Counted from the first letter of the stretch, positions 26,494 through 39,011 are shown. The stretch: DNA of 64,000 nt from Porphyromonas sp. oral taxon 275 (GCF_018127745.1 NZ_CP072333.1:496001-560000); one strand, 5' to 3'. Program-made: numbers and translations. The notes: a model not told the origin generated them from the sequence alone.

Positions 26494-27054
26494 ATGAAGA
26501 TCCTAAATACTGCTATCCCCGAGGTCAAGATCCTCGAGCCGCGCCTCTTCGAGGATGCCCGCGGCTACTTCTTCGAGTCCTTCAATGAGCGCCTCTTCGC
26601 CGAGCTCGTAGCACCCGTACACTTCGTCCAGGACAATGAGAGCCGCTCCAGCTACGGCGTCGTGCGCGGCCTTCACTTCCAGTGCGGCGAGGCGGCGCAG
26701 GCCAAGCTGGTGCGCGTCATCCGTGGCCGTGTGCTGGACGTGGCGGTAGACGTGCGGCGGGGCTCGCCCACCTTCGGGCAGCACGTGGCCGTAGAGCTGA
26801 CGGAGGATAATCACCGCCAGCTCTTCATCCCCCGCGGCTTCGCCCACGGCTTCAGTGTGCTGAGCGAGGAGGTCATCTTCCAGTACAAGTGCGACAACTA
26901 CTACGCCCCCGAGGCCGAGGGCGCTATTGCCTGGGATGATCCCGCGCTAGGGATCGACTGGCGCATCCCGCACGAACGGGTGATCCTCTCGGCCAAGGAC
27001 AGTGCTCACCCCCGCCTCTCGGAGGCCACCAAGCTAGCCGAGTACATCCGATGA
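26494..27054 (+). CDS. rfbC: dTDP-4-dehydrorhamnose 3,5-epimerase
   Basis: Encodes 186 residues, the RmlC length. Cupin-fold signatures are present: 'FFESFNERLF', 'HFVQDNES', 'GVVRGLHFQ' (catalytic His), 'DVAVDVRRGSPTFGQ' and 'PRGFAHGFSVL'. It performs step three of the pathway. It starts 3 bases after rfbA and its stop overlaps rfbD by 4 bases. Confidence 0.97.
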   Translation: MKILNTAIPEVKILEPRLFEDARGYFFESFNERLFAELVAPVHFVQDNESRSSYGVVRGLHFQCGEAAQAKLVRVIRGRVLDVAVDVRRGSPTFGQHVAVELTEDNHRQLFIPRGFAHGFSVLSEEVIFQYKCDNYYAPEAEGAIAWDDPALGIDWRIPHERVILSAKDSAHPRLSEATKLAEYIR

Positions 27055-27929
27055 GCTACGCCCAGCCACTTCTACTCCTCGGCGCCAGCGGTCAGCTCGG
27101 CAGCGAGCTGCGCCGCCTGCTGGATGCCGCCGCCGTACCTTATCTAGCCCCTGAGCTGGACGAGCTTGACCTCACGAGCCCCGCCTCCCTGACGAGCTAC
27201 CTAGCGGCTCATCAGCCGCGCCTCATCATCAACGCAGCGGCCTATACCGCCGTGGACAAGGCCGAGAGCGAGCGTGAGCTCGCCGAGCAGCTCAATCATC
27301 TAGCCCCTGCTCAGCTCGCCCAGTGGGCTGCCGAGGCGGGCGCCTACCTCATCCACGTCTCGACGGACTATGTCTTCGACGGCACGGCACACAGCCCTCT
27401 GAGTGAGGAGCAGCCCACGGCGCCCCTCGGCGTCTATGGCCGTACGAAGCGCTCGGGCGAGGTGGCCATCGAGCGCTCGGGCTGCCGCTACACGATCCTC
27501 CGTACGGCCTGGCTCTACTCCAGCTACGGGGCGAACTTCGTCAAGACGATGCTTCGCCTGATGCGCGAGCGCAGCCAGCTCACGGTCGTCGCGGACCAGA
27601 TCGGGAGCCCCACCTATGCGCGAGATCTGGCGGGCTGCATCCTCCAGCTCCTCCAGCTCCCCGAGCCGCTGGTCGGGCTCTACCACTTCAGCAATGAGGG
27701 GGTCGCCAGCTGGTACGACTTTGCCGAGGCCATACGCGAGTACGCAGGCCTCGACTGCGAGGTGCTGCCCATACCGACGAGCGCCTACCCGACGGCAGCC
27801 GAGCGCCCGCTCTATTCGCTCCTAGACAAGGCGAAGATCAAGGCAGCCCTGCCCGAGCTCTACATCCCCCACTGGCGCAGCTCGCTCCAGAGCTGCCTGC
27901 CCCTAATCCTAGCGAACACTCATGACTAA
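27051..27929 (+). CDS. rfbD: dTDP-4-dehydrorhamnose reductase
   Basis: Encodes 292 residues. It is an SDR-fold protein with 'GASGQLGSEL' at the cofactor site, 'STDYVFDG' and the catalytic 'YGRTKRSGE' (Tyr-x-x-x-Lys). It makes the final dTDP-L-rhamnose. ATGA overlap with rfbC and an 8-base overlap with rfbB indicate coupled translation. Confidence 0.97.
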   Translation: MSYAQPLLLLGASGQLGSELRRLLDAAAVPYLAPELDELDLTSPASLTSYLAAHQPRLIINAAAYTAVDKAESERELAEQLNHLAPAQLAQWAAEAGAYLIHVSTDYVFDGTAHSPLSEEQPTAPLGVYGRTKRSGEVAIERSGCRYTILRTAWLYSSYGANFVKTMLRLMRERSQLTVVADQIGSPTYARDLAGCILQLLQLPEPLVGLYHFSNEGVASWYDFAEAIREYAGLDCEVLPIPTSAYPTAAERPLYSLLDKAKIKAALPELYIPHWRSSLQSCLPLILANTHD

Positions 27930-28971
27930 GTATACCCGTAGCCTCCTCATCACTGGGGGGGCGGGCTTCATCGGGGGGCACGTCGTGCGCCTGATGACCC
28001 AGCGCTACCCCGACTACCACATCATCTGCCTCGACAAGCTCACCTACGCGGGCAACCTCGAGACCATCTCTGACGTAGCCGAGGCACCGAACTTCACCTT
28101 CGTCCAGGCCGACATCTGCGACTACGAGACCATGTGCCGCCTCCTCGTGGAGCACGAGGTCGACGGCATCATCCACCTCGCGGCCGAGAGCCACGTGGAT
28201 CGCAGCATCAGCGATCCCTTCACCTTCGCCCGTACCAATGTCCTCGGGACGCTGAGCCTGCTGCAGGCCGCCAAGGAGGTCTGGTCGGCACGCCCCGAGG
28301 GCTACGAGGGCAAGCGCTTCTACCACATCTCTACCGATGAGGTCTACGGAGCGCTGGAGCTGGACGGCGGCTTCTTCACTGAGGAGACGAAGTACGATCC
28401 GCACAGCCCTTATTCGGCGAGCAAGGCCTCCAGTGACCACTTCGTCCGCGCCTTCCACGATACCTACGGCCTGCCTACGCTGGTGACCAACTGCTCCAAT
28501 AACTACGGGCCCTATCAGTACCCCGAGAAGCTGATCCCGCTCTTCATCCACAATATCATCCAGCGCAAGCCGCTCCCCGTCTACGGCAAGGGCGAGAACA
28601 TCCGTGACTGGCTCTATGTCCTAGACCACGCCCGCGCCATCGACACCATCTTCCACAAGGGAGCCATCGCCTCGACTTACAACATCGGCGGCTTCAACGA
28701 GTGGCGCAACATCGACCTCGTGCACCTGCTGGTCAAGACCGTGGACCGCATCCTTGGGCACCCCGAGGGCTACTCCGAGGAGCTCATCACCTACGTCACC
28801 GACCGCGCGGGGCATGACCTGCGCTACGCCATCGACTCGTCGAAGCTCAAGGAGGAGCTGGGCTGGGAGCCTAGCCTCCAGTTCGAAGAAGGGCTGGAGC
28901 TGACCGTACGCTGGTACCTCGAGCACCAGGACTGGACGGAGCTCGTAGCGCGCCGCACGAGCGAGGCCTAG
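27922..28971 (+). CDS. rfbB: dTDP-glucose 4,6-dehydratase
   Basis: Encodes 349 residues. Extended-SDR features: 'GGAGFIGGHVV' (NAD site), 'STDEVYG', 'YSASKASSDHFVRAF' (catalytic Tyr/Lys), 'NNYGPYQYPEKLIP'. It performs step two of dTDP-rhamnose synthesis. It is the last gene of the operon; rhamnose is presumably used for surface polysaccharide. Confidence 0.97.
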   Translation: MTKYTRSLLITGGAGFIGGHVVRLMTQRYPDYHIICLDKLTYAGNLETISDVAEAPNFTFVQADICDYETMCRLLVEHEVDGIIHLAAESHVDRSISDPFTFARTNVLGTLSLLQAAKEVWSARPEGYEGKRFYHISTDEVYGALELDGGFFTEETKYDPHSPYSASKASSDHFVRAFHDTYGLPTLVTNCSNNYGPYQYPEKLIPLFIHNIIQRKPLPVYGKGENIRDWLYVLDHARAIDTIFHKGAIASTYNIGGFNEWRNIDLVHLLVKTVDRILGHPEGYSEELITYVTDRAGHDLRYAIDSSKLKEELGWEPSLQFEEGLELTVRWYLEHQDWTELVARRTSEA

Positions 28972-29016
28972 CTGTGCTATCCCTTGCGCTTAGCTTAGTT
29001 GCTTCGTCTCCAGCCC

Positions 29017-29529
29017 ATGGATCAGCCGCTACACTGCTACGCCTACCCCTCACCCCTCGGGGTGATCACGCTGGGGATCAGAGCTGGTGCGCTCGCGCTG
29101 CTTGATCTCCCAGGCGAGGCGCGGCCTAGCGTAGACGCCGAGGAGCTCCGCACGGAGCCCCCAGCCGAGGAGGCCGAGCTCCTGGGGCGCGTGGGGCAGC
29201 AGCTGGCAGACTACTTCGCGGGGCGTCGCCAGCACTTTGATCTGCCGCTCGCCCCAGTGGGGACGCCCTTCCAGCGGGCCGTATGGGCCGAGCTCGCCCG
29301 TGTGCCCTATGGCGAGACGCTGAGCTATCTCCAGCTGGCCCAGCGCCTAGGCAAGCCTGCCGCCGTGCGTGCTGTGGCGCAGGCCTTGGGGCGCAATCCC
29401 ATCGCCATCATCCTGCCCTGCCACCGCATTGTCTCTAGTGGTGGTGGCCTCGGCGGCTTCAGTGCGGGCCTCGAGACCAAGCGTAGCCTCCTGCAGCTGG
29501 AGGGCGTGCTTGCCCCTGAGCTCTTCTAG
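29017..29529 (+). CDS. ogt: Methylated-DNA--protein-cysteine methyltransferase
   Basis: Encodes 170 residues from ATG 29017; a TTG at 28999 would add six residues and is less likely. The C-terminal domain has the suicide active site 'PCHRIV', preceded by 'GTPFQRAVWAELARVPYGET' and 'RAVAQALGRNP'. It removes O6-alkyl groups from guanine by transferring them to the active Cys. It starts 45 bases after rfbB and may be co-transcribed. Confidence 0.93.
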   Translation: MDQPLHCYAYPSPLGVITLGIRAGALALLDLPGEARPSVDAEELRTEPPAEEAELLGRVGQQLADYFAGRRQHFDLPLAPVGTPFQRAVWAELARVPYGETLSYLQLAQRLGKPAAVRAVAQALGRNPIAIILPCHRIVSSGGGLGGFSAGLETKRSLLQLEGVLAPELF

Positions 29530-29642
29530 TCGGCGTAGCCACTCCACCCTTGGCGTAGAGCCCGCGGAGTCTTGCCCACAGTGCCCCGAGCCTACATCCG
29601 CTCCTCCTTGCATAGCCTCCCTAGGCCTTAGCGATAGCAGCA

Positions 29643-29690
29643 AACAGCCGCGCCCCCGAGTACATAGAGATGCTCGGGGGCGCGGCTGTT
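29643..29690. terminator. Bidirectional terminator between ogt and aroB
   Basis: A perfect 18-bp stem (29643-29660 with 29673-29690), flanked by A and T residues, encloses a 12-base loop between the convergent ogt and aroB genes. Confidence 0.85.
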
Positions 29691-29714
29691 TGGATGGAGG
29701 AGGGGCGGGGGCGG

Positions 29715-30785
29715 CTACAGCCGTCCGAAGGTCTCGCGGAGGAAGTCTAGGGCGGCGCGCAGGGGCGCCTCGTCGCTGAGCTCCAGCAGCTCCCAGTCCC
29801 CCGGGGCCTTGATACCGACGAAGCGGATAAGGCCGTGGCTGTTCTTCTTGTCCTGACGCATCAGTGAGATCAGTTCGCCGTAGTCGCGGCAGCTGTAGAG
29901 CGCGGGCTGGTAGAGCTCCTGCGCGAGGTAGAGCAGCTGGCGGAGGTAGTCGCGGGAGCAGCCCGTGAGCTCCGTCGTGAGGTAGCTCTCGACGATGAGC
30001 CCGAGGACGATAGCCTCGCCGTGGCGCAGGCTCTGCCCCTGGGGACGCGCTAGGGCGAAGGCCTCGAGGGCGTGCCCTACGGTATGCCCTGCGTTGAGGA
30101 TACGCCTGAGGCCCGACTCGCGCGGGTCGGCCGCGACGACGCTTGCCTTATAGTCTACGCTGGCGCGGATGAGCTCTAGCCACTCCGCATCGCTGAGCCC
30201 GACGGGGTCGCCGAGGCGCCGCAGCTGGTACCAGGCCTCCTCCCCCTGCAGGCTCGCGTGCTTGATGATCTCCCCGTAGCCCGAGAGTAGCTCCTCTAGG
30301 GGCAGGGTCTCTAGGAAGGCCGTATCAATGAGTACCTCCTCGGGGAGGTGGAAGGCGCCGACGAGGTTCTTGACCCCAGCGAAGTCGATAGCGGTCTTGC
30401 CGCCCACGGAGGCGTCTACCATGGCCAGCAGCGTCGTGGGGACATTGATCGTCCGTATGCCCCGCATGTAGGTAGCGGCAGCGAAGCCGCCGAGGTCCAG
30501 CAGGGCACCTCCGCCGATGATGACTAGTAGGCTCTGACGGCTGGCTCCTGCCTCCGCGAGCCAGCTCCAGAGCTCGGCCAGCTGGCTGGGGGTCTTACTC
30601 TCCTCGCCTGAGCACTCGAGGCTGTAGTAGGCCGTCGAGGGGGGGAGCTCAGCCTGGAGCACCGTGATGCGCTCAGCCTGCAGCTGTCGAAGTGCGGGGT
30701 CAATCAGGACAAAAAGACGGTCGCAGGCTAGCCCCTCGACGAGCGAGGGTAGCCTGCGACCGAGTAGGTCTGTGCCTAGGATCAT
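29715..30785 (-). CDS. aroB: 3-dehydroquinate synthase
   Basis: Encodes 356 residues. The NAD-binding 'GGGALLDLGGFAAATYMRG', the 'VGGKTAID' loop, 'GEIIKH' and the zinc-ligand region 'NAGHTVGHALE' are intact. It makes dehydroquinate from DAHP in the shikimate pathway. It starts 9 bases after the alaS stop, so the two are probably one operon. Confidence 0.96.
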   Translation of the reverse strand: MILGTDLLGRRLPSLVEGLACDRLFVLIDPALRQLQAERITVLQAELPPSTAYYSLECSGEESKTPSQLAELWSWLAEAGASRQSLLVIIGGGALLDLGGFAAATYMRGIRTINVPTTLLAMVDASVGGKTAIDFAGVKNLVGAFHLPEEVLIDTAFLETLPLEELLSGYGEIIKHASLQGEEAWYQLRRLGDPVGLSDAEWLELIRASVDYKASVVAADPRESGLRRILNAGHTVGHALEAFALARPQGQSLRHGEAIVLGLIVESYLTTELTGCSRDYLRQLLYLAQELYQPALYSCRDYGELISLMRQDKKNSHGLIRFVGIKAPGDWELLELSDEAPLRAALDFLRETFGRL

Positions 30786-30794
30786 GGGTGTGCC

Positions 30795-33449
<2,655 letters not shown>

Positions 33450-33486
33450 CTATGTATTTAGGCTTGTATCAATGTGATTGAGGATG

Positions 33487-33494
33487 CAAAGGTA
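33487..33494 (-). promoter_or_regulatory. alaS-aroB promoter -7 box
   Basis: The minus strand reads TACCTTTG, matching TAnnTTTG, about 38 bases before the alaS ATG. Confidence 0.65.
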
Positions 33495-33583
33495 CGCTAA
33501 TTCCACGTATCGCTGCGGGCGCTGAGCCCTCGTCCTTGACTAAGGGACTGCCTGGACTAGCTAGGCGTGGACCCTCCGAAGGG

Positions 33584-34969
33584 CTACCACCCGCTGGTGG
33601 CGCCACCGCCGCCCGAGGAGCCTCCCCCGAAGCTGCCTCCACCAAAGCCCCCGCCGAAGCCTCCGCCGCCGAAACCCCCTCCACGGTGACGGCCTCCACT
33701 CAAGAGCCCGCCGAGGAGCATGGCGCCGAGGGCTGCGTCATCGGTCGAATTATCTCGGTGGTCGCGGTGATCGCTCTCCCCACAGTTGTGGCAGCGTAGC
33801 TCGGTACGTATGTAGCGGACCCCCTCGAGACGTATGCGCTGCTGCCTGACGACCTCGGCCGTACGTGCTCCACAGTGACGGCATACGCTCCAGTGCTCGG
33901 AGCGGTCCTCCCCGACGAGCTCTAGCTCGTGGCACTCAGGGCAGGCGAAGGCGACATAGCGCCGCGAGCCGAGGGCGGTCTCTAGGCGCTGGGGCTGCGT
34001 CAGATAGCTGTAGCTCTGCTCGAGGCTCAGCTGCTCGAGGAGCCCCTTCCGACAGTGCGGGCAGCGCGAGAGGCGCTGCTCGATCTCCTGCAGCCTACGC
34101 TGCATATATATATAGTATAGGATACCGACCGGCAGGCACAGCACGCAGAGCAGCAGCGCCCAGATGCGGTAGGTGCGGCGTAGGCTGGGGTAGCTGAGCA
34201 GGAGCTGACGCTGCCCACGCTGTGCCTGGTGCACTACGCCCTGCAGGTTGTTCACCAGCGAGAAGGCGATGATCGCTACGATGAGGATATAGAGGTAGAG
34301 GAGCGCAGAGCTATCCAGCCCGAGCCCCTCGCTGCTAGGGCCTCGGGCAGTGTGCCGATCCGAGCGGTAGCCTGCTGCGATCAGCTCCTGCTTCACAGCC
34401 TCTACCCCCATGATCAAGGCATCCGCATAGTGGCCCTGACGGAGGAGGGGGATCATCACTTTGCGCTGGATGCGGGAGGCTACAGCATCGGGCAGCGTAC
34501 CCTCGAGGCCATAGCCGACCTCGAAGCGTACCTTGCGCTGGTCGAGGACGAGGAGGATCAGCAGTCCATCGTTGAGCGTGCGGGAGCCTATGCCCCAGCT
34601 GCGGAAGAGCTCGGTGGCGAAGCCCTCGATGTCGCGCTCCCCGATGCTAGGCAGCAGTACGACGGCGCACTCGACACCCGTGTCGCTACGTAGCTCGGTG
34701 AGCAGAGCGTTCAGCACATCTCGCACGCTGGGGCTCATGTAGCTCTCGGGATCGGAGAAGAGCTGGAGGCTATCCTCGGCGAAGACCTTGGGGACACGCT
34801 CTACCGTGTAGACTGTGCCGCTCGAGCCCTGTGCCTGGAGCTCTGGGCTGGAGAGCCCGAGGCCAAGCATCAGCGCCAAGAGGAGGCTAAGCGTGTAGCC
34901 TATATGACGAAGCCTGCCCCCACGCTCCCCGAAGGAAGTCCTGGGAGCAGGCTGTAGGTACTGCAGCAT
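33584..34969 (-). CDS. TPM-domain membrane protein with zinc ribbons and Gly-rich tail
   Basis: Encodes 461 residues. A signal sequence (about 20-46, 'TLSLLLALMLGLGLSS') is followed by a TPM domain (about 60-190) with 'DGLLILLVLDQRKVRFEVGYG'-type strands (shown here as two adjoining parts), then transmembrane segments near 225 and 262. Four CxxC pairs follow (CPHC, CPEC, CRHC, CHNC), suggesting two zinc ribbons, and the last 45 residues are almost all Gly/Phe/Ser. TPM proteins are often paired with LemA, as here (5 bases apart), and are linked to envelope or photosystem repair; exact function here is unknown. Confidence 0.85.
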   Translation of the reverse strand: MLQYLQPAPRTSFGERGGRLRHIGYTLSLLLALMLGLGLSSPELQAQGSSGTVYTVERVPKVFAEDSLQLFSDPESYMSPSVRDVLNALLTELRSDTGVECAVVLLPSIGERDIEGFATELFRSWGIGSRTLNDGLLILLVLDQRKVRFEVGYGLEGTLPDAVASRIQRKVMIPLLRQGHYADALIMGVEAVKQELIAAGYRSDRHTARGPSSEGLGLDSSALLYLYILIVAIIAFSLVNNLQGVVHQAQRGQRQLLLSYPSLRRTYRIWALLLCVLCLPVGILYYIYMQRRLQEIEQRLSRCPHCRKGLLEQLSLEQSYSYLTQPQRLETALGSRRYVAFACPECHELELVGEDRSEHWSVCRHCGARTAEVVRQQRIRLEGVRYIRTELRCHNCGESDHRDHRDNSTDDAALGAMLLGGLLSGGRHRGGGFGGGGFGGGFGGGSFGGGSSGGGGATSGW

Positions 34970-34974
34970 AGGCG

Positions 34975-35574
34975 CTACTTCTGACTAGAGGAGAAGTCGA
35001 CCACTGGAGCTACATCGCTGCCAGCCTGGGCGGTGAAGTAGGGGCGGGGACGGAAGCCCGTGATACCCGCGATCAGCGAGTTGGGGAAGCTACGCACCTC
35101 GAGGTTGTAGGTCTTGGCGATCTCGTTGAAGTCACGGCGCGCCGTGGCGATACGATTCTCTGTGCCCTCCAGCTGCGCCATGAGTGTCTGGAACTGCTCG
35201 TTGGCCTTCAGCTCGGGGTACTTCTCCACGACGACCATCAGGCGGGAGAGCGCCGAGGAGAGGGCATCCTGTGACTGCTGGAAGCGTGCCAGTGCGGCCT
35301 CGTCCATATTGTTGGCATCGATCGTGGTGCTCGTGGCGCGGCTACGTGCCTGGATGACGCCCTCGAGGGTCTCACGCTCGTGGCTGGCGTAGCCCTTGAC
35401 TACGTTCACGAGGTTGGGGATGAGGTCGGCACGGCGCTGGTAGTTATTCTCTACCTGAGCCCAGGCCGTATTGACCTGCTCCTGCGAGCCTACGAGGCCA
35501 TTATACTTCGATACCCCCCAGAGGAGGACGAGGACAGCCACGACGGCTGCGATGATTCCTTTTGAGAACTTCAT
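34975..35574 (-). CDS. lemA: LemA family protein
   Basis: Encodes 199 residues: N-terminal transmembrane anchor (about 7-25), then the LemA helical domain with 'YQRRADLIPNLVNVVKGYA' and 'TARRDFNEIAKTYN', and 'PNSLIAGITGF'. It is probably membrane-anchored with the helical bundle outside the cytoplasm. It is co-directional with the TPM gene after it, a common pairing. The function of LemA is not settled. Confidence 0.93.
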   Translation of the reverse strand: MKFSKGIIAAVVAVLVLLWGVSKYNGLVGSQEQVNTAWAQVENNYQRRADLIPNLVNVVKGYASHERETLEGVIQARSRATSTTIDANNMDEAALARFQQSQDALSSALSRLMVVVEKYPELKANEQFQTLMAQLEGTENRIATARRDFNEIAKTYNLEVRSFPNSLIAGITGFRPRPYFTAQAGSDVAPVVDFSSSQK

Positions 35575-35622
35575 GATGTCTGTCTGCTTAGTGGTTTGAG
35601 TCTAGGGGCTGCGTGGGCTAGG

Positions 35623-36927
35623 CTAGCGGGCGATGAGGAGGTAGTAGTTTTTCTTGCCGCGCTGCACGAGCAGGTAGCGCCCGTCGATGAGCTGCTCGGT
35701 GGTGATCAGCTCGTCCGTGGAGCTGGCCTTCTCCTTATTGATACTGATGCCTCCAGCCTGGACGAGCTTGCGCAGCTCGCCTTTGGAGGGGAAGATGGCG
35801 GCATCCTCCGTCAGGAGCTCGATGAGGCGACGGCCTGCCTCGAGCTCGGTTCGGGCGACCTCGTACTGAGGTACCCCCTCGAAGACGGCCAGCAGCGTAG
35901 CCTCGTCCAGCGTCTGGAGCTGCTCGCGTGTGCCCTGACCGAAGAGAATGCCCGAGGCGGCTACAGCGGCCTCGTAGTCGGCGCGGCTGTGTACCAGTAC
36001 GGTCAGCTCCTCCGCTAGGCGACGCTGCAGCGGACGTAGGTGCGGTGCTGCTGCCTGCTCGGTCTCGAGGGCAGCGATCTCCTCGCGGGAGAGCGTGGTG
36101 AAGATCTTGATATAGCGGGCAGCGTCGGCGTCGTTGACGTTGAGCCAGAACTGGTAGAAGGCATAGGGCGTCGTGCGCTCGGGGTCGAGCCATACGTTGC
36201 CGCTCTCCGTCTTGCCGAACTTACCCCCGTCGGCCTTGGTGATCAGCGGGCAGACGAGGCCGAAGGCTTCGCCCCCATCCTTGCGTCGGATCAGCTCTGT
36301 CCCCGTGGTGATATTGCCCCACTGGTCCGAGCCGCCCATCTGCAGGCGGCAGCCGTAGTTGCGGTAGAGGTAGAGGAAGTCGTAGCCCTGGAGGAGCTGG
36401 TAGCTGAACTCAGTGAAGGACATCCCGTTGGAGTTCTCCCCGCTGAGACGCTTCTTGACCGAGTCCTTAGCCATCATATAGTTGACGGTGATGTGCTTGC
36501 CGATGTCGCGGATGAAGCCCAGGAAGCTGTAGTCCTTCATCCAGTCGTAGTTGTTGACGAGGACCGCGGCATTGGGGGCGTCGCTCTCGAAGTCAAGGAA
36601 CTTCGACAGCTGCTTCTTGATCCCAGCTTGATTGCGCTTCAGCGTCTCCTCATCGAGGAGCTTGCGCTCGTCCGACTTCATCGAGGGGTCGCCGATCATC
36701 CCCGTAGCGCCGCCCAGTAGGGCGATGGGGCGATGGCCGGCGCGCTGTAGGTGGCGCAGCATCATGACGCCCACGAGGTGACCTATATGCAGCGAGTCCG
36801 CCGTGGGGTCTATCCCGAGGTAGGCGGAGGTCATGCCCTTGGCGAGCTCCTCCTCTGTCCCGGGGATCATATCATGGATCATGCCACGCCAGCGTAGCTC
36901 TTCGACGAAGTTCTTAATCTCACTCAT
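35623..36927 (-). CDS. tyrS: Tyrosyl-tRNA synthetase
   Basis: Encodes 434 residues from ATG 36927 ([11 protein letters not shown]); the open frame upstream is low-complexity and precedes the promoter. Class I signatures: '[16 protein letters not shown]' and '[13 protein letters not shown]'; a C-terminal S4 RNA-binding domain includes '[15 protein letters not shown]'. It charges tRNA-Tyr. A -7 box lies at 36955-36962. Confidence 0.97.
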   Translation of the reverse strand: MSEIKNFVEELRWRGMIHDMIPGTEEELAKGMTSAYLGIDPTADSLHIGHLVGVMMLRHLQRAGHRPIALLGGATGMIGDPSMKSDERKLLDEETLKRNQAGIKKQLSKFLDFESDAPNAAVLVNNYDWMKDYSFLGFIRDIGKHITVNYMMAKDSVKKRLSGENSNGMSFTEFSYQLLQGYDFLYLYRNYGCRLQMGGSDQWGNITTGTELIRRKDGGEAFGLVCPLITKADGGKFGKTESGNVWLDPERTTPYAFYQFWLNVNDADAARYIKIFTTLSREEIAALETEQAAAPHLRPLQRRLAEELTVLVHSRADYEAAVAASGILFGQGTREQLQTLDEATLLAVFEGVPQYEVARTELEAGRRLIELLTEDAAIFPSKGELRKLVQAGGISINKEKASSTDELITTEQLIDGRYLLVQRGKKNYYLLIAR

Positions 36928-36954
36928 ATCTATGCTGTGTTTATATCGTTTCTG

Positions 36955-36962
36955 CAAAGGTA
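36955..36962 (-). promoter_or_regulatory. tyrS promoter -7 box
   Basis: The minus strand reads TACCTTTG, 28 bases before the chosen tyrS ATG, which supports that start. Confidence 0.65.
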
Positions 36963-37101
36963 CGTAATCCCTACGTTCGCCCCACACGGAGGGACAAGCC
37001 GCGTTTGTCCCCGACGCAGCTCGCAGCTCCAGCCTCACCCCATCTCCAGCGAAGGGAGGGCTAAGCCCTCGGCGAAGTGCGCCCATAGGGAGAGCGCCTC
37101 T

Positions 37102-37189
37102 GAGGGATAGCAGTCAGCGCGCTGAGAGACGTCAGTCGCTCGCGCCATGGATACCCATCGCGAGGCTGAGGGATATCCCTCAGCGGCGC
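37102..37189 (+). repeat. 22-bp tandem repeat, locus 2 (4 units)
   Basis: Four 22-base units start at 37102, 37124, 37146 and 37168. Units 1, 2 and 4 keep GAGGGAT/GAGAGAC plus CAGTCAGC, CAGTCGC or CCCTCAGC; unit 3 is degenerate. A further partial unit with AGTCAGC follows. It lies between the divergent tyrS and rbfA promoters, as locus 1 lies between divergent argS and rfbA. Confidence 0.8.
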
Positions 37190-37364
37190 TCCGAGCCTAG
37201 TCAGCGGCCTGCGATCACTCAGAGGATGGTCCTGCCTAAGGGTAAATGGGATCGGACGTAGCAAGGGCCTTTGCTGCTGCTCCTAGAGAGTGGCAATGGG
37301 GTGGAGTAGTGGGGGCGCGGTGCGTCAGCCCGCCTGCTGCGTGCGGTCGGCGCAGGCTTTTACG

Positions 37365-37372
37365 TATCTTTG
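37365..37372 (+). promoter_or_regulatory. rbfA promoter -7 box
   Basis: TATCTTTG, matching TAnnTTTG, 28 bases before the rbfA ATG at 37401. Confidence 0.65.
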
Positions 37373-37400
37373 TGCCGTACCAACTAGACAGTATAGAAGA

Positions 37401-37736
37401 ATGGACAATACCCGAATGAGCCGCATCAATCGGCTGATACAAAAGGAAGTCAGTGACCTCTTCCGCCAGCAGACCCAGGCCCTACCTGGGACGCTGGTCA
37501 CCGTCACCTCGGTCACCGTGAGCCCCGACCTAAGCATCGCACGTGTGCGCCTCTCGATCTTCCCCACCGAGCGCGGGGAGGAACTGCTGGAGACCATCCG
37601 CTCCAACGCCCGCGCCATCCGCTACGACCTAGGGCTGCGCGTAGGCAAGCAGCTGCGTAAGCTACCCGAGCTGACCTTCTTCATCGACGACTCGCTCGAC
37701 TACCTCGAGCGTATCGACGAGCTGCTGGGTCGCTAG
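37401..37736 (+). CDS. rbfA: Ribosome-binding factor A
   Basis: Encodes 111 residues from ATG 37401 (MDNTRMSRINRLIQKEVS); an open frame upstream is preceded by the promoter and excluded. The KH-like fold is indicated by 'VTVSPDLSIARVRLSIFP', 'LGLRVGKQLRKLPELTFFID' and 'DSLDYLERIDELL'. It helps mature the 30S subunit at the 16S 5' end. Confidence 0.93.
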   Translation: MDNTRMSRINRLIQKEVSDLFRQQTQALPGTLVTVTSVTVSPDLSIARVRLSIFPTERGEELLETIRSNARAIRYDLGLRVGKQLRKLPELTFFIDDSLDYLERIDELLGR

Positions 37737-37769
37737 TCGCCCCGATACCATATTATATATAGGAGGGAC

Positions 37770-39011
37770 GTGCTCAGCCTACGTATAGCGCTCCGCTACC
37801 TCTTCAGCCGATCGCGCCTACATGCGGTGAACTATGTGACGGGGGTCTCCACCCTCGCCGTAGCCATCGTGGCCATGGCGCTGGTCTGCGTCCTCTCGGT
37901 CTACAATGGCTATGTGGAGCTCATCCTAGCGGGGACGGAGCGTACCGATGCCGAGCTGCTCGTACGTGCTCGCAGCGGTGGTGTCTTCGACCTCAGCAAG
38001 TATCCTCAGTGGCCGAAGCTCCTCCGTGAGACGGGTGTGCGCAGCTGTGTGCGCCTACTCTACAGCAAGGGGCTGCTGCGTGCCGATGAGCGTCAGTGGG
38101 TCGTCGAGGTGCAGGGGGTAGACCGTCACTTCGGGGAGGTCTACACGATGGAGCAGCAGCTCTTCTCGGGCCGCGCCCTGAGCTCGGCACTCCACCACTA
38201 CAGCAGTGCCGACAGCCTCCTCCCCATCACCATAGGCGCGGGGCTGCCACTGCTCTCCGATAGCACGGCTCGCGGAGCTGAGCCCGCTGAGGTGACGCTA
38301 CTCTTCCCCAAGCGTCGGGGCTTCATCAACCCGCTGAATCCCGCCAGCTCCTTCAGCGGTATGCCTGTCGAGGTCATAGGCCAGTATCCCCCGATGAGCC
38401 TCGAGACGGACCACACCATCTACGTGCCGCTGGAGGGCCTGCAGCAGCTGCTGGACTACGAGCGGGACGAGCTCAGTGCCCTAGCGCTTCGCTACCCTAA
38501 GGGGACGGACCTCGAGGCCGTCCGCGAGCGCCTCGCAGAGGGTCTCGGGTCGGAGCTAGTCGTACAGGACCGTGAGGAGCAGCACCCCGAGCTCTCCTAT
38601 CTCATACGCATGGAGAAGGTGATGACCTACCTGATTCTGCTCTTCATCCTGCTGCTGGCCTCGCTCAATGTCGCCAGCAGCCTGACGATGCTGCTCCTGG
38701 AGAAGCGCAGCGACTATGCCATCCTCTACGCCCTCGGCGCCTCGCAGCGCATGGTGGGGAGCATCTTCCGCAGCGTAGGTCTGCTGATCGCCCTCATCGG
38801 ATCGAGCCTGGGGCTCGTCCTGGGGCTCGTCGTCTCGCTCCTACAGCAGTACTTCGGCATCATCTCCACAGGTGCGGGGCTATCGGCGCAGGCACTTCCG
38901 GTGAAGATCCTGCCCCTGGACCTCGTGCTGGCCTTCGTCAGTGTCAGCGCGATCTCGTACCTGATCTCCCTCTATCCGATACACTTCTTCGTGCGTCAGC
39001 GCAAGGGATGA
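37770..39011 (+). CDS. LolC/FtsX-type ABC transporter permease
   Basis: Encodes 413 residues from a GTG at 37770 preceded by AGGAGG, one of the few Shine-Dalgarno-like sites here. One N-terminal transmembrane segment (about 20-45), a large periplasmic MacB-like domain, and three C-terminal segments (about 285-405) form the FtsX layout. 'SNVASSLTMLLLEKRSDYAIL'-type residues (N-V-A-S...EKR-DYAILYALGAS) match LolC/E permeases for lipoprotein release. No ATPase gene is adjacent. It is 33 bases after rbfA. Confidence 0.88.
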   Translation: MLSLRIALRYLFSRSRLHAVNYVTGVSTLAVAIVAMALVCVLSVYNGYVELILAGTERTDAELLVRARSGGVFDLSKYPQWPKLLRETGVRSCVRLLYSKGLLRADERQWVVEVQGVDRHFGEVYTMEQQLFSGRALSSALHHYSSADSLLPITIGAGLPLLSDSTARGAEPAEVTLLFPKRRGFINPLNPASSFSGMPVEVIGQYPPMSLETDHTIYVPLEGLQQLLDYERDELSALALRYPKGTDLEAVRERLAEGLGSELVVQDREEQHPELSYLIRMEKVMTYLILLFILLLASLNVASSLTMLLLEKRSDYAILYALGASQRMVGSIFRSVGLLIALIGSSLGLVLGLVVSLLQQYFGIISTGAGLSAQALPVKILPLDLVLAFVSVSAISYLISLYPIHFFVRQRKG